Origin: Enterobacter cloacae
GTDB lineage: Bacteria; Pseudomonadota; Gammaproteobacteria; Enterobacterales; Enterobacteriaceae
Assembly: GCA_014169315.1 (NCBI GenBank)
Contig: AP022133.1
Span: forward strand, 3,968,001-4,032,000
DNA: 64,000 bases
Direction: 5' to 3'
Under the pieces are notes generated by a model. That model did no database searches. It worked only from the letters and a program-made list of their open reading frames with translations, and had not been told where the DNA came from. The stretch's first letter is position 1, and every line of letters begins with the position of its first letter. Below are positions 30,022 to 39,787 of this stretch, one piece after another. Made by a program: the position numbers and the translations under genes.

Positions 30022-31023
30022 ATGACTGATAAAACCCTTCCGTTTTCGGTGCTGGATCTGGCTCCGATCCCTCAAGGCTCCTCGGCTGGAGTTGCTTTTT
30101 CACACTCTCTGGATCTTGCCCGTCTGGCCGAGAAACGAGGTTATCACCGCTACTGGCTGGCCGAGCACCACAATATGGTGGGGATCGCCAGCGCCGCAAC
30201 CTCAGTGCTGATTGGTTACCTGGCAGCCAATACCACCACACTCCACCTGGGGTCGGGCGGTGTGATGCTGCCGAACCACGCTCCACTGGTGATAGCCGAG
30301 CAGTTTGGTACCCTGAATACCCTTTATCCAGGCCGGATTGATTTAGGGCTGGGGCGTGCGCCAGGCAGTGACCAGCCGACCATGCGCGCCCTGCGTCGCC
30401 ATATGAGCGGCGACATCGACAATTTCCCGCGTGATGTTGCTGAACTGGTGGACTGGTTCGATGCGCGAGATCCGAATCCGCATGTACGCCCGGTGCCAGG
30501 CTACGGCGAGAAGATCCCGGTTTGGCTGTTAGGCTCAAGCCTTTATAGCGCACAGCTCGCCGCACAGCTGGGGCTGCCGTTTGCGTTTGCCTCGCACTTC
30601 GCGCCGGATATGCTGCACCAGGCGCTGCATCTCTATCGCACTAACTTTAAACCGTCCGAACGTCTGGAAAAACCGTACGCGATGGTGTGTATCAATATCA
30701 TTGCCGCCGACAGTAACCGCGACGCAGAATTCCTGTTTACCTCCATGCAGCAGGCGTTTGTGAAATTGCGGCGCGGCGAGACGGGACAGCTACCGCCACC
30801 GGTGGAGAATATGCATCAGCTGTGGTCGGCTTCCGAACAGTATGGTGTGCAACAGGCGCTGAGTATGTCTCTGGTGGGGGATAAAACAAAAATCCGTCAC
30901 GGGCTGGAAGCGGTGCTGCGTGAGACGCAGGCAGATGAAATTATGGTTAACGGACAGATCTTCGATCACCAGGCACGTTTACACTCGTTTGAGCTGGCGA
31001 TGCAGGTGAAAGAGGAAATGTAG
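30022..31023 (+). CDS. yhbW: Luciferase-like monooxygenase family protein YhbW
   Basis: Bacterial luciferase-like (LLM) flavin-dependent oxidoreductase of 333 residues. [20 protein letters not shown] and [20 protein letters not shown] are family motifs, with the TIM-barrel pattern through the protein. The substrate is unknown. It is monocistronic, with the ERIC element upstream and a hairpin shared with convergent mtr downstream. Confidence 0.92.
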   Translation: MTDKTLPFSVLDLAPIPQGSSAGVAFSHSLDLARLAEKRGYHRYWLAEHHNMVGIASAATSVLIGYLAANTTTLHLGSGGVMLPNHAPLVIAEQFGTLNTLYPGRIDLGLGRAPGSDQPTMRALRRHMSGDIDNFPRDVAELVDWFDARDPNPHVRPVPGYGEKIPVWLLGSSLYSAQLAAQLGLPFAFASHFAPDMLHQALHLYRTNFKPSERLEKPYAMVCINIIAADSNRDAEFLFTSMQQAFVKLRRGETGQLPPPVENMHQLWSASEQYGVQQALSMSLVGDKTKIRHGLEAVLRETQADEIMVNGQIFDHQARLHSFELAMQVKEEM

Positions 31024-31036
31024 CGTAGTGCGGTTT

Positions 31037-31065
31037 GTTGCCCTCTCCTTGTGGGAGAGGGTAAC
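31037..31065. terminator. Bidirectional hairpin between yhbW and mtr
   Basis: The near-perfect inverted repeat GTTGCCCTCTCC / GGGAGAGGGTAAC with a 4-nt loop lies between convergent genes. It has no clean T tract on either strand, so it may be a repeat-type hairpin that blocks decay rather than a classical terminator. Confidence 0.5.
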
Positions 31066-31073
31066 AAGAGATT

Positions 31074-32318
31074 TTACGGGTAGACAGGCAGCAGGTTAAA
31101 ACTCGACAGGACGTGAACCAGCGCGTTGCCAACACCGAACACCAGAATCAGCGCAATCATCGGTTTGCCGCCCCAGACGCGGAATTTCGGGCTACCGAAG
31201 CGTTTACGTGATTTACGCGCCAGCAGTGCCGGGACAATTGCCGCCCAGATAGTCGCAGCCAACCCGGCATAGCCAATGGCGTACAGGAAACCGTTCGGCC
31301 ACAGCAGACCACCGACAACCGGCGGCAGGAAGGTCAACAGCGCGGTTTTGAAACGCCCCATTGCCGAATCATCAAAGCCAAACAGATCCGCCAGATAATC
31401 AAACAGACCCAGGGTTACGCCGAGGAAGGAACTCGCCACGGCAAAGTTGGAGAACACCACCAACAGCAGATCCAGACTGCGGCTGTTCAGTACCCCGCTC
31501 AGTGCCTGAACCAGCACATCAATGTTACCGCCCTTCTGTGCAATACCGATAAATTCAGGGCGCGGAATGTTACCCATCGTCCCCAGCAGCCAAATTACAT
31601 ACAGTCCCAGCGCCAGCAGCGTACCGTAGACCAGACACTTCACAATGGTGCGCGGATCTTTGCCATAGTACTTCATCAGACTCGGCACGTTACCGTGATA
31701 GCCAAACGACGCCAGACAGAACGGCAAGGTCATCAACAGGTACGGCGTATAAGAGGTATTCGCTTCTGCCACGTTAAACAGCGTCGCCGGGGTAACGTGC
31801 CCCAGCAGGCTGCCGAATGTCAGGAAGAAGGTAATGACCTTCGCACCCAGCACGATTGCCGTCATGCGACTGACCGCTTTGGTACTCAGCCAGACAATAA
31901 ACGCCACGCCCAGCGCGAAGCATAGCCCCGCCAGACGGGCCGGGACGTTCAGCGACATCTCCGCAAAGGTATGGTGCAGAATCGAACCACTCGCAGAAAT
32001 GTATGCGTAGGTGAGGATATAGAGCACAAATGCAATGGAGAGGCCGTTCACCAGGTTCCAGCCTTTGCCCAGCAGGTCTTTGGTGATGGTGTCGAAGCTC
32101 GAACCGATGCGGTAGTTCAGGTTAGCTTCGAGGATCATCAACCCGGAATGGAGCATACAGAACCAGGTAAAGACCAGCGCCGCCAGCGACCAGAAGAACC
32201 ACGCACCGGACATAACCACTGGCAGGGAAAACATCCCGGCACCAATGATGGTTCCGCCGATGATCACCACGCCGCCAAGCAGCGAAGGTGACGTTTGGGT
32301 GGTGGTTAGTGTCGCCAT
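31074..32318 (-). CDS. mtr: High-affinity tryptophan:H+ symporter Mtr
   Basis: HAAAP-family amino-acid permease of 414 residues with eleven membrane spans. The first ([23 protein letters not shown]) begins near residue 12. The ATG at 32318 gives the E. coli N terminus [16 protein letters not shown]; an in-frame ATG 72 bp upstream lies in the operator region and is rejected. It imports L-tryptophan and indole. Regulation in E. coli is by TrpR repression and TyrR activation, and a TrpR-like operator lies just upstream here. Confidence 0.97.
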   Translation of the reverse strand: MATLTTTQTSPSLLGGVVIIGGTIIGAGMFSLPVVMSGAWFFWSLAALVFTWFCMLHSGLMILEANLNYRIGSSFDTITKDLLGKGWNLVNGLSIAFVLYILTYAYISASGSILHHTFAEMSLNVPARLAGLCFALGVAFIVWLSTKAVSRMTAIVLGAKVITFFLTFGSLLGHVTPATLFNVAEANTSYTPYLLMTLPFCLASFGYHGNVPSLMKYYGKDPRTIVKCLVYGTLLALGLYVIWLLGTMGNIPRPEFIGIAQKGGNIDVLVQALSGVLNSRSLDLLLVVFSNFAVASSFLGVTLGLFDYLADLFGFDDSAMGRFKTALLTFLPPVVGGLLWPNGFLYAIGYAGLAATIWAAIVPALLARKSRKRFGSPKFRVWGGKPMIALILVFGVGNALVHVLSSFNLLPVYP

Positions 32319-32368
32319 ACAGCCATTTCTCCAGTCAATAATGCGGTGATGCATTTTAATGTGCAGCA

Positions 32369-32390
32369 CTGTACCAGTACAGGAGTACAA
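32369..32390. promoter_or_regulatory. Candidate TrpR/TyrR operator of mtr
   Basis: Read on the minus strand, the segment TGTACTCCTGTACTGGTACA has repeated GTAC half-sites like the TrpR operator in E. coli mtr. It sits about 50 bp upstream of the mtr start codon. I cannot separate TrpR from TyrR contacts by eye. Confidence 0.6.
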
Positions 32391-32396
32391 AAGGAA

Positions 32397-32428
32397 TAAA
32401 AAAAGCCCCGATAGTGTTTATCGGGGCT
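32397..32428 (-). terminator. deaD rho-independent terminator
   Basis: On the minus strand the stem AGCCCCGATA / TATCGGGGCT with a 5-nt loop is followed by seven T residues. It lies 33 bp after the deaD stop codon and directly abuts the mtr promoter region. Confidence 0.92.
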
Positions 32429-32460
32429 GTATATTTTACTTTACGTCAGTTGCGTAAGGC

Positions 32461-34350
32461 TTACGCGTCACGGCGACGGCTTGAGCCTTCGTCACGACGT
32501 GGGCCACGGCTTTCGCGACGTTCGCCGGAGAAACGACGACCTTCACCACCGCGACCTTCGCTGCGACCGCCTTCACGACGTTCGCCACCGAAACCACGAC
32601 CACCGCCACGACGTTCGCCACCACGGTCAGGACGTGGCTGTGCATCGCCCAGCAGCTGCATGTTCATCGGCTTGTTCAGGATACGGGTGCGAGTAAAGTG
32701 CTGCAGTACTTCGCCCGGCATACCTTTTGGCAGCTCGATGGTGGAGTGAGAACCGAACAGCTTGATGTTACCAATGTAACGGCTGCTGATGTCGCCTTCG
32801 TTAGCGATCGCTCCAACGATGTGACGAACTTCAACACCATCATCACGGCCAACTTCAATGCGGTACAGTTCCATTTCGCCAGCGTCACGACGCTCACGAC
32901 GTGGACGGTCTTCACCGCCACGCTCTGGACGGTCACCACGTGGGCCACGGTCATTACGGTCGCCACGACGTTCGAAACGATCGTCACGGTCACGGAATTC
33001 ACGCTTAGGACGCATCGGTGCATCTGGTGGCACGATCAGGCTACGTTCGCCCTGAGCCATTTTCAGCAGTGCTGCAGCCAGGGTTTCCATGTCCAGTTCT
33101 TCGCCTTCAGCAACAGGCTGGATCTGCGACAGCAGCGCACGGTACTGATCCAGATCGCTGCTTTCCAGCTGCTGCTGGACTTTGGCGGCGAATTTTTCCA
33201 GGCGGCGTTTACCCAGCAGATCTGCGTTTGGCAGGTCAGCTTCTGGAATGGTCAGCTTCATAGTACGTTCGATGTTACGCAGCAGACGACGCTCGCGGTT
33301 CTCAACGAACAGCAGCGCACGGCCAGCACGACCTGCACGACCTGTACGGCCGATACGGTGAACGTAAGACTCGGAATCCATTGGGATGTCGTAGTTCACA
33401 ACCAGGCTGATACGTTCAACGTCCAGCCCACGTGCTGCCACGTCGGTTGCAATCAGGATATCCAGACGACCGTCTTTCAGACGCTCCAGAGTCTGCTCAC
33501 GCAGGGCCTGGTTCATGTCGCCGTTCAGCGCTGCGCTGTTGTAGCCGCTACGCTCCAGAGCTTCAGCCACTTCCAGGGTCGCGTTTTTGGTACGAACGAA
33601 GATAATCGCCGCATCAAAATCTTCCGCTTCCAGGAAACGTACCAGCGCTTCGTTTTTGCGCATGCCGTACACAGACCAGTAGCTCTGGCTGATGTCCGGG
33701 CGAGTGGTAACGCTGGACTGAATACGCACTTCCTGCGGCTCTTTCATGAAGCGGCGGGTAATGCGACGAATTGCTTCTGGCATGGTTGCAGAGAACAGTG
33801 CGGTCTGATGACCTTCCGGGATCTGCGCCATGATGGTTTCTACGTCTTCGATGAAGCCCATACGCAGCATTTCATCTGCTTCATCCAGTACCAGGCCGCT
33901 CAGTTTAGAGAGATCCAGAGTACCGCGCTTCAGGTGATCCAGCAGACGGCCCGGCGTACCGACAACAATCTGTGGACCCTGGCGCAGGGCGCGTAACTGC
34001 ACGTCATAACGCTGGCCGCCGTACAGGGCTACCACGTTTACGCCGCGCATATGTTTAGAGAATTCCGTCATTGCTTCTGCAACCTGAACAGCCAGTTCAC
34101 GGGTTGGAGCCAGGACGAGGATCTGCGGAGCACGCAGATCGGGATCGATGTTGTTCAGCAGCGGCAGCGAGAACGCCGCAGTTTTACCGCTACCAGTCTG
34201 GGCCATGCCCAGCACGTCACGACCAGAGAGCAGATGTGGGATACATTCTGCCTGGATCGGAGATGGTTTTTCGTAACCCAGATCGTTAAGGGCTTCAAGG
34301 ATAGGAGCCTTCAGGCCCAGATCTGCAAAAGTGGTTTCGAATTCAGCCAT
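32461..34350 (-). CDS. deaD: Cold-shock DEAD-box RNA helicase DeaD (CsdA)
   Basis: ATP-dependent RNA helicase of 629 residues that acts in 50S ribosome assembly and mRNA decay at low temperature. Walker A is AQTGSGKT (residues 53-57 GSGKT), motif II DEAD is at 156-159 and SAT is at 187-189; [11 protein letters not shown] is motif VI. A DbpA-like RNA-binding domain follows, then an RG/RE/RD-rich basic tail ending SRRRDA. The ATG at 34350 gives the conserved [13 protein letters not shown]. yrbN overlaps its first codons. E. coli deaD has a very long leader that starts inside nlpI, which would explain the absence of a nearby promoter. Confidence 0.97.
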   Translation of the reverse strand: MAEFETTFADLGLKAPILEALNDLGYEKPSPIQAECIPHLLSGRDVLGMAQTGSGKTAAFSLPLLNNIDPDLRAPQILVLAPTRELAVQVAEAMTEFSKHMRGVNVVALYGGQRYDVQLRALRQGPQIVVGTPGRLLDHLKRGTLDLSKLSGLVLDEADEMLRMGFIEDVETIMAQIPEGHQTALFSATMPEAIRRITRRFMKEPQEVRIQSSVTTRPDISQSYWSVYGMRKNEALVRFLEAEDFDAAIIFVRTKNATLEVAEALERSGYNSAALNGDMNQALREQTLERLKDGRLDILIATDVAARGLDVERISLVVNYDIPMDSESYVHRIGRTGRAGRAGRALLFVENRERRLLRNIERTMKLTIPEADLPNADLLGKRRLEKFAAKVQQQLESSDLDQYRALLSQIQPVAEGEELDMETLAAALLKMAQGERSLIVPPDAPMRPKREFRDRDDRFERRGDRNDRGPRGDRPERGGEDRPRRERRDAGEMELYRIEVGRDDGVEVRHIVGAIANEGDISSRYIGNIKLFGSHSTIELPKGMPGEVLQHFTRTRILNKPMNMQLLGDAQPRPDRGGERRGGGRGFGGERREGGRSEGRGGEGRRFSGERRESRGPRRDEGSSRRRDA

Positions 34351-34423
34351 GTAGTACGAGTGCCTCAATGTCAATGGCGGCCAGTCTACTTAGCTCATCG
34401 TGAAAATGATCTGCAATTTTCAT
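34343..34423 (-). CDS. yrbN: Small protein YrbN overlapping the deaD start
   Basis: A 26-residue ORF ([20 protein letters not shown], then ALVLHG) whose sequence and position match the short E. coli YrbN. It begins 73 bp before deaD and its TGA overlaps the deaD ATG region by 8 bp, in a different frame. Translation through it could couple to deaD. Function is unknown, and no strong Shine-Dalgarno is visible. Confidence 0.75.
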   Translation of the reverse strand: MKIADHFHDELSRLAAIDIEALVLHG

Positions 34424-34530
34424 TGAAAAGTGTGAACCGGCTCAAATTAGTTGTATTGACGAACAACAACGCCCTCACCAGTTAAGGTGATGGCAATCAA
34501 AAGATTACGGGCTGATGTTTATGTCGTCAG

Positions 34531-35415
34531 CTATTGCTGGTCCGATTCTGCCAGGTCGTCGTGCTCCTGGCCCAAGAGCGATAATTCCAACAATGCATAA
34601 CGGTGCTCAACGAAGTTGTGTACGTTGTTAGCAACCGCTAATTTGAACAGTGCCGTAGCGCTGTCCTTATCCCCCAGACTTAGGTAGTACTTACCTAAAT
34701 AGAAGTTGGTTTCACTGAGATGCTCAGCGAGCGAGGTGTTATCCGTTGCGTCCGCCTTGAGGCGTTCCATCAGCGTTGCTTCGCTAATGTTGCCCAGGTA
34801 GAACTCGACAATGTTCCATCCCCATTGTTCCTTGTCCGATTTATCGAAGCGCTGTTTCAGTGCTTCTTTGGCCTGCTTCTCATCAAGCTTTCGCTCAACG
34901 ATGTAAAGCCACAGGCTACGGAAAGGATCATTAGGATCGTCATGATAAAACGCCAGCAGATCATCTTGCGCTAACTTATCACGACCGCCGTAATACAATG
35001 CGATACCGCGATTCAAGTGCGCGTAGTTGTAAGTTGGATCAAGCTCAAGTACAGAATCAAACGCTTCATAGGCAGCATCAAAATTGCCTGCCTGCGTTAA
35101 ATAAATGCCTAAGTAGTTGAATACTTCAGGCATATCAGGTCGGATAGCCAGCGCTTGTGAGAAATCATTCCGCGCTAATGCCCTCAGACCGAGACTATCA
35201 TACAACACTCCGCGCTCATATAAAAGCTGTGCGCGTTCGTCATCGGTTAAAGCCCGACTGGCAAGAATTTGTTCCATGCGTGCCAGAATCACTTCCTGCT
35301 GCAAAGTCGGTTGCAATGGCACTGCGAGGACTTCGCTCTTACGCCAGGCAGAGTTGCTGCATCCTGCCAGCGTTAAAGCTGTCGCAACGAAACACCAGCG
35401 CAAAAAAGGCTTCAT
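34531..35415 (-). CDS. nlpI: Outer-membrane lipoprotein NlpI (TPR adaptor)
   Basis: Lipoprotein of 294 residues with a signal peptide and lipobox LAGC (lipidated C19), followed by tetratricopeptide repeats ([52 protein letters not shown]). In E. coli it is an adaptor for the protease Prc in degrading MepS and a scaffold for peptidoglycan hydrolases. The ATG at 35415 gives [10 protein letters not shown]; a longer frame lacks a signal peptide at its N terminus. It lies between pnp and deaD. Confidence 0.97.
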   Translation of the reverse strand: MKPFLRWCFVATALTLAGCSNSAWRKSEVLAVPLQPTLQQEVILARMEQILASRALTDDERAQLLYERGVLYDSLGLRALARNDFSQALAIRPDMPEVFNYLGIYLTQAGNFDAAYEAFDSVLELDPTYNYAHLNRGIALYYGGRDKLAQDDLLAFYHDDPNDPFRSLWLYIVERKLDEKQAKEALKQRFDKSDKEQWGWNIVEFYLGNISEATLMERLKADATDNTSLAEHLSETNFYLGKYYLSLGDKDSATALFKLAVANNVHNFVEHRYALLELSLLGQEHDDLAESDQQ

Positions 35416-35492
35416 TTCCCACTCCCGAAGACAACAATTGGATGAACGTCCTGTCCCCCGGCGGCTTAACAAGGCGTCCTGCCTGATAATAG

Positions 35493-35513
35493 GCCCTCCG
35501 CAATGCGGAGGGC
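35493..35513 (-). terminator. Hairpin after pnp
   Basis: A perfect 10-bp stem GCCCTCCGCA / TGCGGAGGGC lies 12 bp after the pnp stop codon on the minus strand. It has no strong T tract, so it may protect the pnp 3' end or give partial termination before nlpI. Confidence 0.6.
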
Positions 35514-35524
35514 AAATGGCAACC

Positions 35525-37663
35525 TTACTCGCCTTGCTGTTCTGCGGCCTGTGCTTCTGGCGCAGCAGCTGGCTGAGACTGCTCGGTTGCTTCTTTAATG
35601 CTCAGACGGATACGGCCCTGACGGTCAACTTCCAGAACCTTAACCGGTACTTCCTGACCCATCTGCAGGTAATCGGTCACTTTCTCAACGCGCTTGTCAG
35701 CGATCTGAGAGATGTGTACCAGACCTTCTTTACCGCCACCGATGGCAACGAATGCGCCAAAGTCAACGATACGGGTCACTTTACCATTGTAGATGCGGCC
35801 CACTTCGATTTCTGCAGTAATTTCTTCGATGCGACGAATAGCAAATTTCGCTTTCTCGCCGTCGGTTGCTGCGATCTTCACAGTACCGTCATCTTCGATT
35901 TCGATGGTGGTGCCAGTCTCTTCGGTCAGAGCACGAATAACGGAACCGCCCTTACCGATAACATCTTTGATCTTGTCTGGATTGATCTTGATGGTGTGGA
36001 TACGCGGAGCGAACTGAGAAATGTCGCCGCGTGGCGCGTTAATCGCCTGTTCCATCACACCCAGGATGTGCAGACGCGCACCTTTAGCCTGGTTCAGAGC
36101 AACCTGCATGATCTCTTTGGTGATACCTTCAATTTTGATATCCATCTGCAGCGCAGAGATACCGTCGCGGGAACCCGCTACTTTGAAGTCCATATCGCCC
36201 AGGTGGTCTTCGTCGCCCAGAATGTCAGACAGAACAACAAAGTTGTCGCCTTCTTTCACCAGACCCATTGCGATACCCGCAACAGCGGCTTTGATTGGCA
36301 CGCCTGCATCCATCAGCGCCAGAGATGCGCCACACACGGAAGCCATTGAAGAAGAACCGTTGGATTCGGTGATTTCAGACACCACACGAACGGTGTACGG
36401 GAATTTATCAGCTTCTGGCATCACAGCCAGCACGCCGCGCTTCGCCAGACGACCGTGACCAATTTCACGACGCTTCGGTGAACCCACCATACCGGTTTCA
36501 CCTACGGAATACGGAGGGAAGTTATAGTGGAACAGGAAGCTGTCAGTGCGCTCGCCCATCAGTTCGTCGATGATCTGTGCGTCACGTGCGGTACCCAGCG
36601 TTGCGGTAACCAGCGCCTGAGTTTCGCCACGGGTGAACAGTGCGGAACCGTGTGTACGTGGCAGTACGCCAGTACGAACGTCCAGACCACGGATCATGTC
36701 TTTTTCGCGGCCATCGATACGCGGCTCGCCTGCCAGTACGCGGCTACGAACAACGTTTTTCTCGATAGCGTGCAGGATTTCACCGAGTTCGTTAGCGTCC
36801 AGCGCTTCGTCTTCAGCAACCAGCGTCGCGATGGTTTCAGACTTGATCACGTCAACCTGAGCATAACGCTCCTGTTTGTCGGTGATGCGGTAAGCATCGC
36901 TCAGACGAGATTCTGCCAGTGCCGCAACGCGTGCATTCAGCGCGTCGTTAACCGCTTCTGGCTGCCAGTCCCAACGTGGTTTACCGGCTTCTTTCACCAG
37001 TTCGTTGATGTTCTGGATAACAACCTGCTGCTGGTCGTGGCCAAATACCACAGCACCCAGCATCTGGTCTTCGCTCAGCAGTTCAGCTTCGGATTCAACC
37101 ATCAGAACCGCTGCTTCAGTACCTGCAACCACCAGGTCCAGCTTACTTTCTTTCAGCTCTTCCTGCGTTGGGTTCAGTACGTACTGGTCGTTGATGTAAC
37201 CGACGCGCGCAGCACCGATTGGGCCGTTGAATGGAATACCAGACAGAGACAGGGCAGCGGACGCACCGATCATCGCCACGATGTCCGGGTTAACCTGTGG
37301 GTTAACGGAAACAACGGTCGCGATAACCTGCACTTCGTTAACGAAGCCTTCCGGGAACAGTGGACGCACCGGGCGGTCAATCAGACGCGCAATCAGGGTT
37401 TCGCCTTCGCTTGGACGGCCTTCACGACGGAAGAAGCCACCCGGGATTTTACCGGCAGCGTAGGTACGCTCCTGGTAGTTCACGGTCAGAGGGAAGAAGT
37501 CCTGACCTGGTTTTGCTTTTTTCTGGCCAACTACGGTCACGAATACCGCAGTGTCATCCATGCTTACCATAACAGCAGCAGTAGCCTGACGTGCCATCAT
37601 GCCGGTTTCCAGCGTGACGGTATGCTGACCATACTGGAATTTACGAACGATCGGATTCAGCAA
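35525..37663 (-). CDS. pnp: Polynucleotide phosphorylase
   Basis: 3'-to-5' phosphorolytic exoribonuclease of 712 residues and a degradosome component. Two RNase PH domains (about residues 1-230 and 310-550) flank a helical linker, then a KH domain ([15 protein letters not shown]) and an S1 domain ([21 protein letters not shown]). The start is TTG at 37663 with AAGGA upstream, giving (M)[11 protein letters not shown] as in E. coli, which also uses UUG; an ATG 18 bp upstream is rejected. E. coli pnp autoregulates through RNase III cleavage of its leader, and a matching hairpin is present here. Confidence 0.97.
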   Translation of the reverse strand: MLNPIVRKFQYGQHTVTLETGMMARQATAAVMVSMDDTAVFVTVVGQKKAKPGQDFFPLTVNYQERTYAAGKIPGGFFRREGRPSEGETLIARLIDRPVRPLFPEGFVNEVQVIATVVSVNPQVNPDIVAMIGASAALSLSGIPFNGPIGAARVGYINDQYVLNPTQEELKESKLDLVVAGTEAAVLMVESEAELLSEDQMLGAVVFGHDQQQVVIQNINELVKEAGKPRWDWQPEAVNDALNARVAALAESRLSDAYRITDKQERYAQVDVIKSETIATLVAEDEALDANELGEILHAIEKNVVRSRVLAGEPRIDGREKDMIRGLDVRTGVLPRTHGSALFTRGETQALVTATLGTARDAQIIDELMGERTDSFLFHYNFPPYSVGETGMVGSPKRREIGHGRLAKRGVLAVMPEADKFPYTVRVVSEITESNGSSSMASVCGASLALMDAGVPIKAAVAGIAMGLVKEGDNFVVLSDILGDEDHLGDMDFKVAGSRDGISALQMDIKIEGITKEIMQVALNQAKGARLHILGVMEQAINAPRGDISQFAPRIHTIKINPDKIKDVIGKGGSVIRALTEETGTTIEIEDDGTVKIAATDGEKAKFAIRRIEEITAEIEVGRIYNGKVTRIVDFGAFVAIGGGKEGLVHISQIADKRVEKVTDYLQMGQEVPVKVLEVDRQGRIRLSIKEATEQSQPAAAPEAQAAEQQGE

Positions 37664-37738
37664 AATTCTGTCCTTTCTCAAATGTTTGACAGCACACCAC
37701 CGGTGTGCTAACGATTTAACCCGATCTTCTTCGCATCC

Positions 37739-37792
37739 TCGCGACTAATGACAACCGACACCCTCATGGGTGAAGCCTCTCATTAGCCGCGC
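37739..37792 (-). promoter_or_regulatory. pnp leader hairpin (RNase III target)
   Basis: On the minus strand a long imperfect stem-loop, CGCGGCTAATGA...TCATTAGTCGCG with a central ACCC/GGGT arm, lies about 75 bp before the pnp start. It corresponds to the E. coli leader hairpin that RNase III cuts so that PNPase can degrade its own mRNA. Confidence 0.8.
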
Positions 37793-37862
37793 GAACCTCT
37801 GCAATGAAGATCATTTATAGCAACAATACAATAGTTTCCAGTGAATTGCTGCCGTCTGGTTG

Positions 37863-37889
37863 AAAAAAGGGGCCATCAGGCCCCCTTTT
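37863..37889. terminator. rpsO terminator (bidirectional hairpin)
   Basis: The stem GGGGCC / GGCCCC with loop ATCA lies 17 bp beyond the rpsO stop codon. It has T tracts on both strands (six on the minus, four on the plus), so it can terminate rpsO and, on the other strand, a plus-strand small RNA. Confidence 0.85.
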
Positions 37890-37905
37890 CTGAAACTCGC
37901 AAGAC

Positions 37906-38271
<366 letters not shown>

Positions 38272-38330
38272 TTAAGCGGCGATATTCTACTCGTCTCCCC
38301 TGCTTATCGCAAGGTGAGCCGTTATCGCCT

Positions 38331-39281
38331 TTAGCCTTCGACCGGATATTCCACCACCAGACGACGCGGCGCAACGCGCCCTTCGCCATCCATTTCACCC
38401 ATGCCGATAAACTTACCGTCATCACCTTCAGTCACGCGTACCAGACCGTCCTGCGGCGCATCCGTTGTGCGAACCGGGTTTCCGTTTTTAAAGTAAACGG
38501 ACGATGTTAAAGGAAGATTAACGATCGGGAAGTCTGCTGCCGGACTGTCCATCGGCATCAGCAGTGGGTCAAGCAAATCAGCCGGGGAGATCCCCTGCTC
38601 TTCAGCCTGTTCAGCCAGCGCGCGAAGGTGTTCAAGGGTCACCATTCGCTCAACCGGGTATTTACTGACGGCCAGACGACGCAGGTAAATAACATGCGCA
38701 CCGCAGCCCAGCTTCTCGCCCAGGTCATCGATGATGGTACGAATATAGGTGCCTTTCGAACAGTGGACTTCCAGCTCCAGTTCATCACCTTCGTGGCGAA
38801 TAAAGAGCAGTTCATACACGGTAATCGGGCGGGCTTCACGCGGAACCTCAATGCCCTGGCGCGCATATTCGTAGAGTTTTTTACCCTGATACTTCAGTGC
38901 CGAATACATTGACGGCACCTGCAGCGTGTCGCCACGGAAACTCTCCAGCGCGGCATCCAGCTGCTCAGCGCTAAAAGTGACCGGGCGCTCTTCAACTACC
39001 TGACCATCGGCATCAGAGGTATCAGTACGCTGACCGAGTTTTGCGATCACCCGATAACGCTTGTCGGAATCCAGCAGATACTGGGAAAACTTTGTCGCTT
39101 CCCCCAGGCAGATCGGCAGCATACCGGTTGCCAGCGGATCCAGCGCACCAGTATGGCCCGCGCGGTTGGCGTTAAAAATACGCTTAACTTTTTGCAGCAC
39201 GTCGTTGCTGGATGCGCCCTGGGGTTTATCCAGCAACAGCACACCATGCACGTCGCGACCACGACGACGAGGACGACTCAT
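38331..39281 (-). CDS. truB: tRNA pseudouridine(55) synthase TruB
   Basis: Pseudouridine synthase of 316 residues that makes psi55 in the T loop of tRNAs. The catalytic aspartate is D48 in [13 protein letters not shown], and a C-terminal PUA-like domain ends the protein. The ATG overlaps the rbfA stop codon by one base (TGATG), so translation is coupled. It is part of the metY-rimP-nusA-infB-rbfA-truB-rpsO-pnp superoperon. Confidence 0.97.
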   Translation of the reverse strand: MSRPRRRGRDVHGVLLLDKPQGASSNDVLQKVKRIFNANRAGHTGALDPLATGMLPICLGEATKFSQYLLDSDKRYRVIAKLGQRTDTSDADGQVVEERPVTFSAEQLDAALESFRGDTLQVPSMYSALKYQGKKLYEYARQGIEVPREARPITVYELLFIRHEGDELELEVHCSKGTYIRTIIDDLGEKLGCGAHVIYLRRLAVSKYPVERMVTLEHLRALAEQAEEQGISPADLLDPLLMPMDSPAADFPIVNLPLTSSVYFKNGNPVRTTDAPQDGLVRVTEGDDGKFIGMGEMDGEGRVAPRRLVVEYPVEG

Positions 39282-39685
39282 CAGTCCTCCTTGCTGTCGT
39301 CCGTCGGGTTAACACGACGCTCGTCGTCGTGTTTCACCACGCTGGTCACCAGGTTGGACATACGCATACCTTCGACCAGCGAGTTGTCGTAGAAGAAGGT
39401 CAGCTCAGGCACGATACGCAGGCGCATTGCTTTACCGAGCAGAGAGCGGATGAAGCCAGATGCTTCCTGCAGCGCTTTAATGCCATTTTTCACAGCAGCT
39501 TCGTCCTGGTCGTTCAGGAAGGTCACGAACACTTTGGCATACGCCAGGTCACGGGACATTTCAACGCCAGACACGGTGGTCATCATGCCCACGCGTGGAT
39601 CTTTAATTTCGCGTTGCAGGATGAGAGCGATCTCTTTCTGCATCTCCTGCGCTACGCGCTGTGGGCGACCAAATTCTTTCGCCAT
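39281..39685 (-). CDS. rbfA: 30S ribosome-binding factor RbfA
   Basis: Type II KH-domain protein of 134 residues needed for 16S rRNA 5' end maturation and late 30S assembly, particularly in the cold. The start [19 protein letters not shown] is conserved, and [19 protein letters not shown] is the central strand-helix of the KH fold. An ATG 18 bp upstream is rejected for lack of family support. It follows infB by 102 bp that contain a hairpin and a REP, and overlaps truB by one base. Confidence 0.97.
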   Translation of the reverse strand: MAKEFGRPQRVAQEMQKEIALILQREIKDPRVGMMTTVSGVEMSRDLAYAKVFVTFLNDQDEAAVKNGIKALQEASGFIRSLLGKAMRLRIVPELTFFYDNSLVEGMRMSNLVTSVVKHDDERRVNPTDDSKED

Positions 39686-39702
39686 AATAAATTCTCCAGA
39701 CA

Positions 39703-39726
39703 AAAAAGGGGCTAAAGCCCCTTTTT
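39703..39726. terminator. Hairpin between infB and rbfA
   Basis: The palindrome AAAAGGGGCT / AGCCCCTTTT with an A/T-rich tail on both sides looks like a rho-independent terminator. Because rbfA-truB must be transcribed past it, it probably acts as a partial terminator or attenuator. Confidence 0.7.
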
Positions 39727-39733
39727 AAAATTA

Positions 39734-39766
39734 TTGCCGGGTGGCGCGAGGCGATCCCGGCCTACA
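39734..39766. repeat. REP element in the infB-rbfA spacer
   Basis: TTGCCGGGTGGCGCGAGGC...CCCGGCCTACA is a REP palindrome of the same family as at 46460-46493. It lies between infB and the hairpin above. Confidence 0.75.
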
Positions 39767-39787
39767 CATGGACTGATCCTTGCTGGA

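Larger units (their letters stand above)
37700..37890 (+). ncRNA. sraG: Possible SraG/PsrO small RNA
   Basis: In E. coli and Salmonella a small RNA (SraG/PsrO) is made from the pnp-rpsO intergenic region, antisense to the pnp leader. The same interval here could encode it on the plus strand, ending at the hairpin GGGGCC-ATCA-GGCCCC followed by TTTT at 37886-37889. The 5' end is not defined by sequence; start and identity are inferred from position. Confidence 0.4.

Noticed and set aside
32461..32700. Repetitive Arg/Gly/Glu-coding 3' end of deaD as a tandem-repeat or CRISPR-like array
   Set aside because: The repeats are degenerate codons for the normal RG-rich tail of DeaD, with no spacer-repeat structure.
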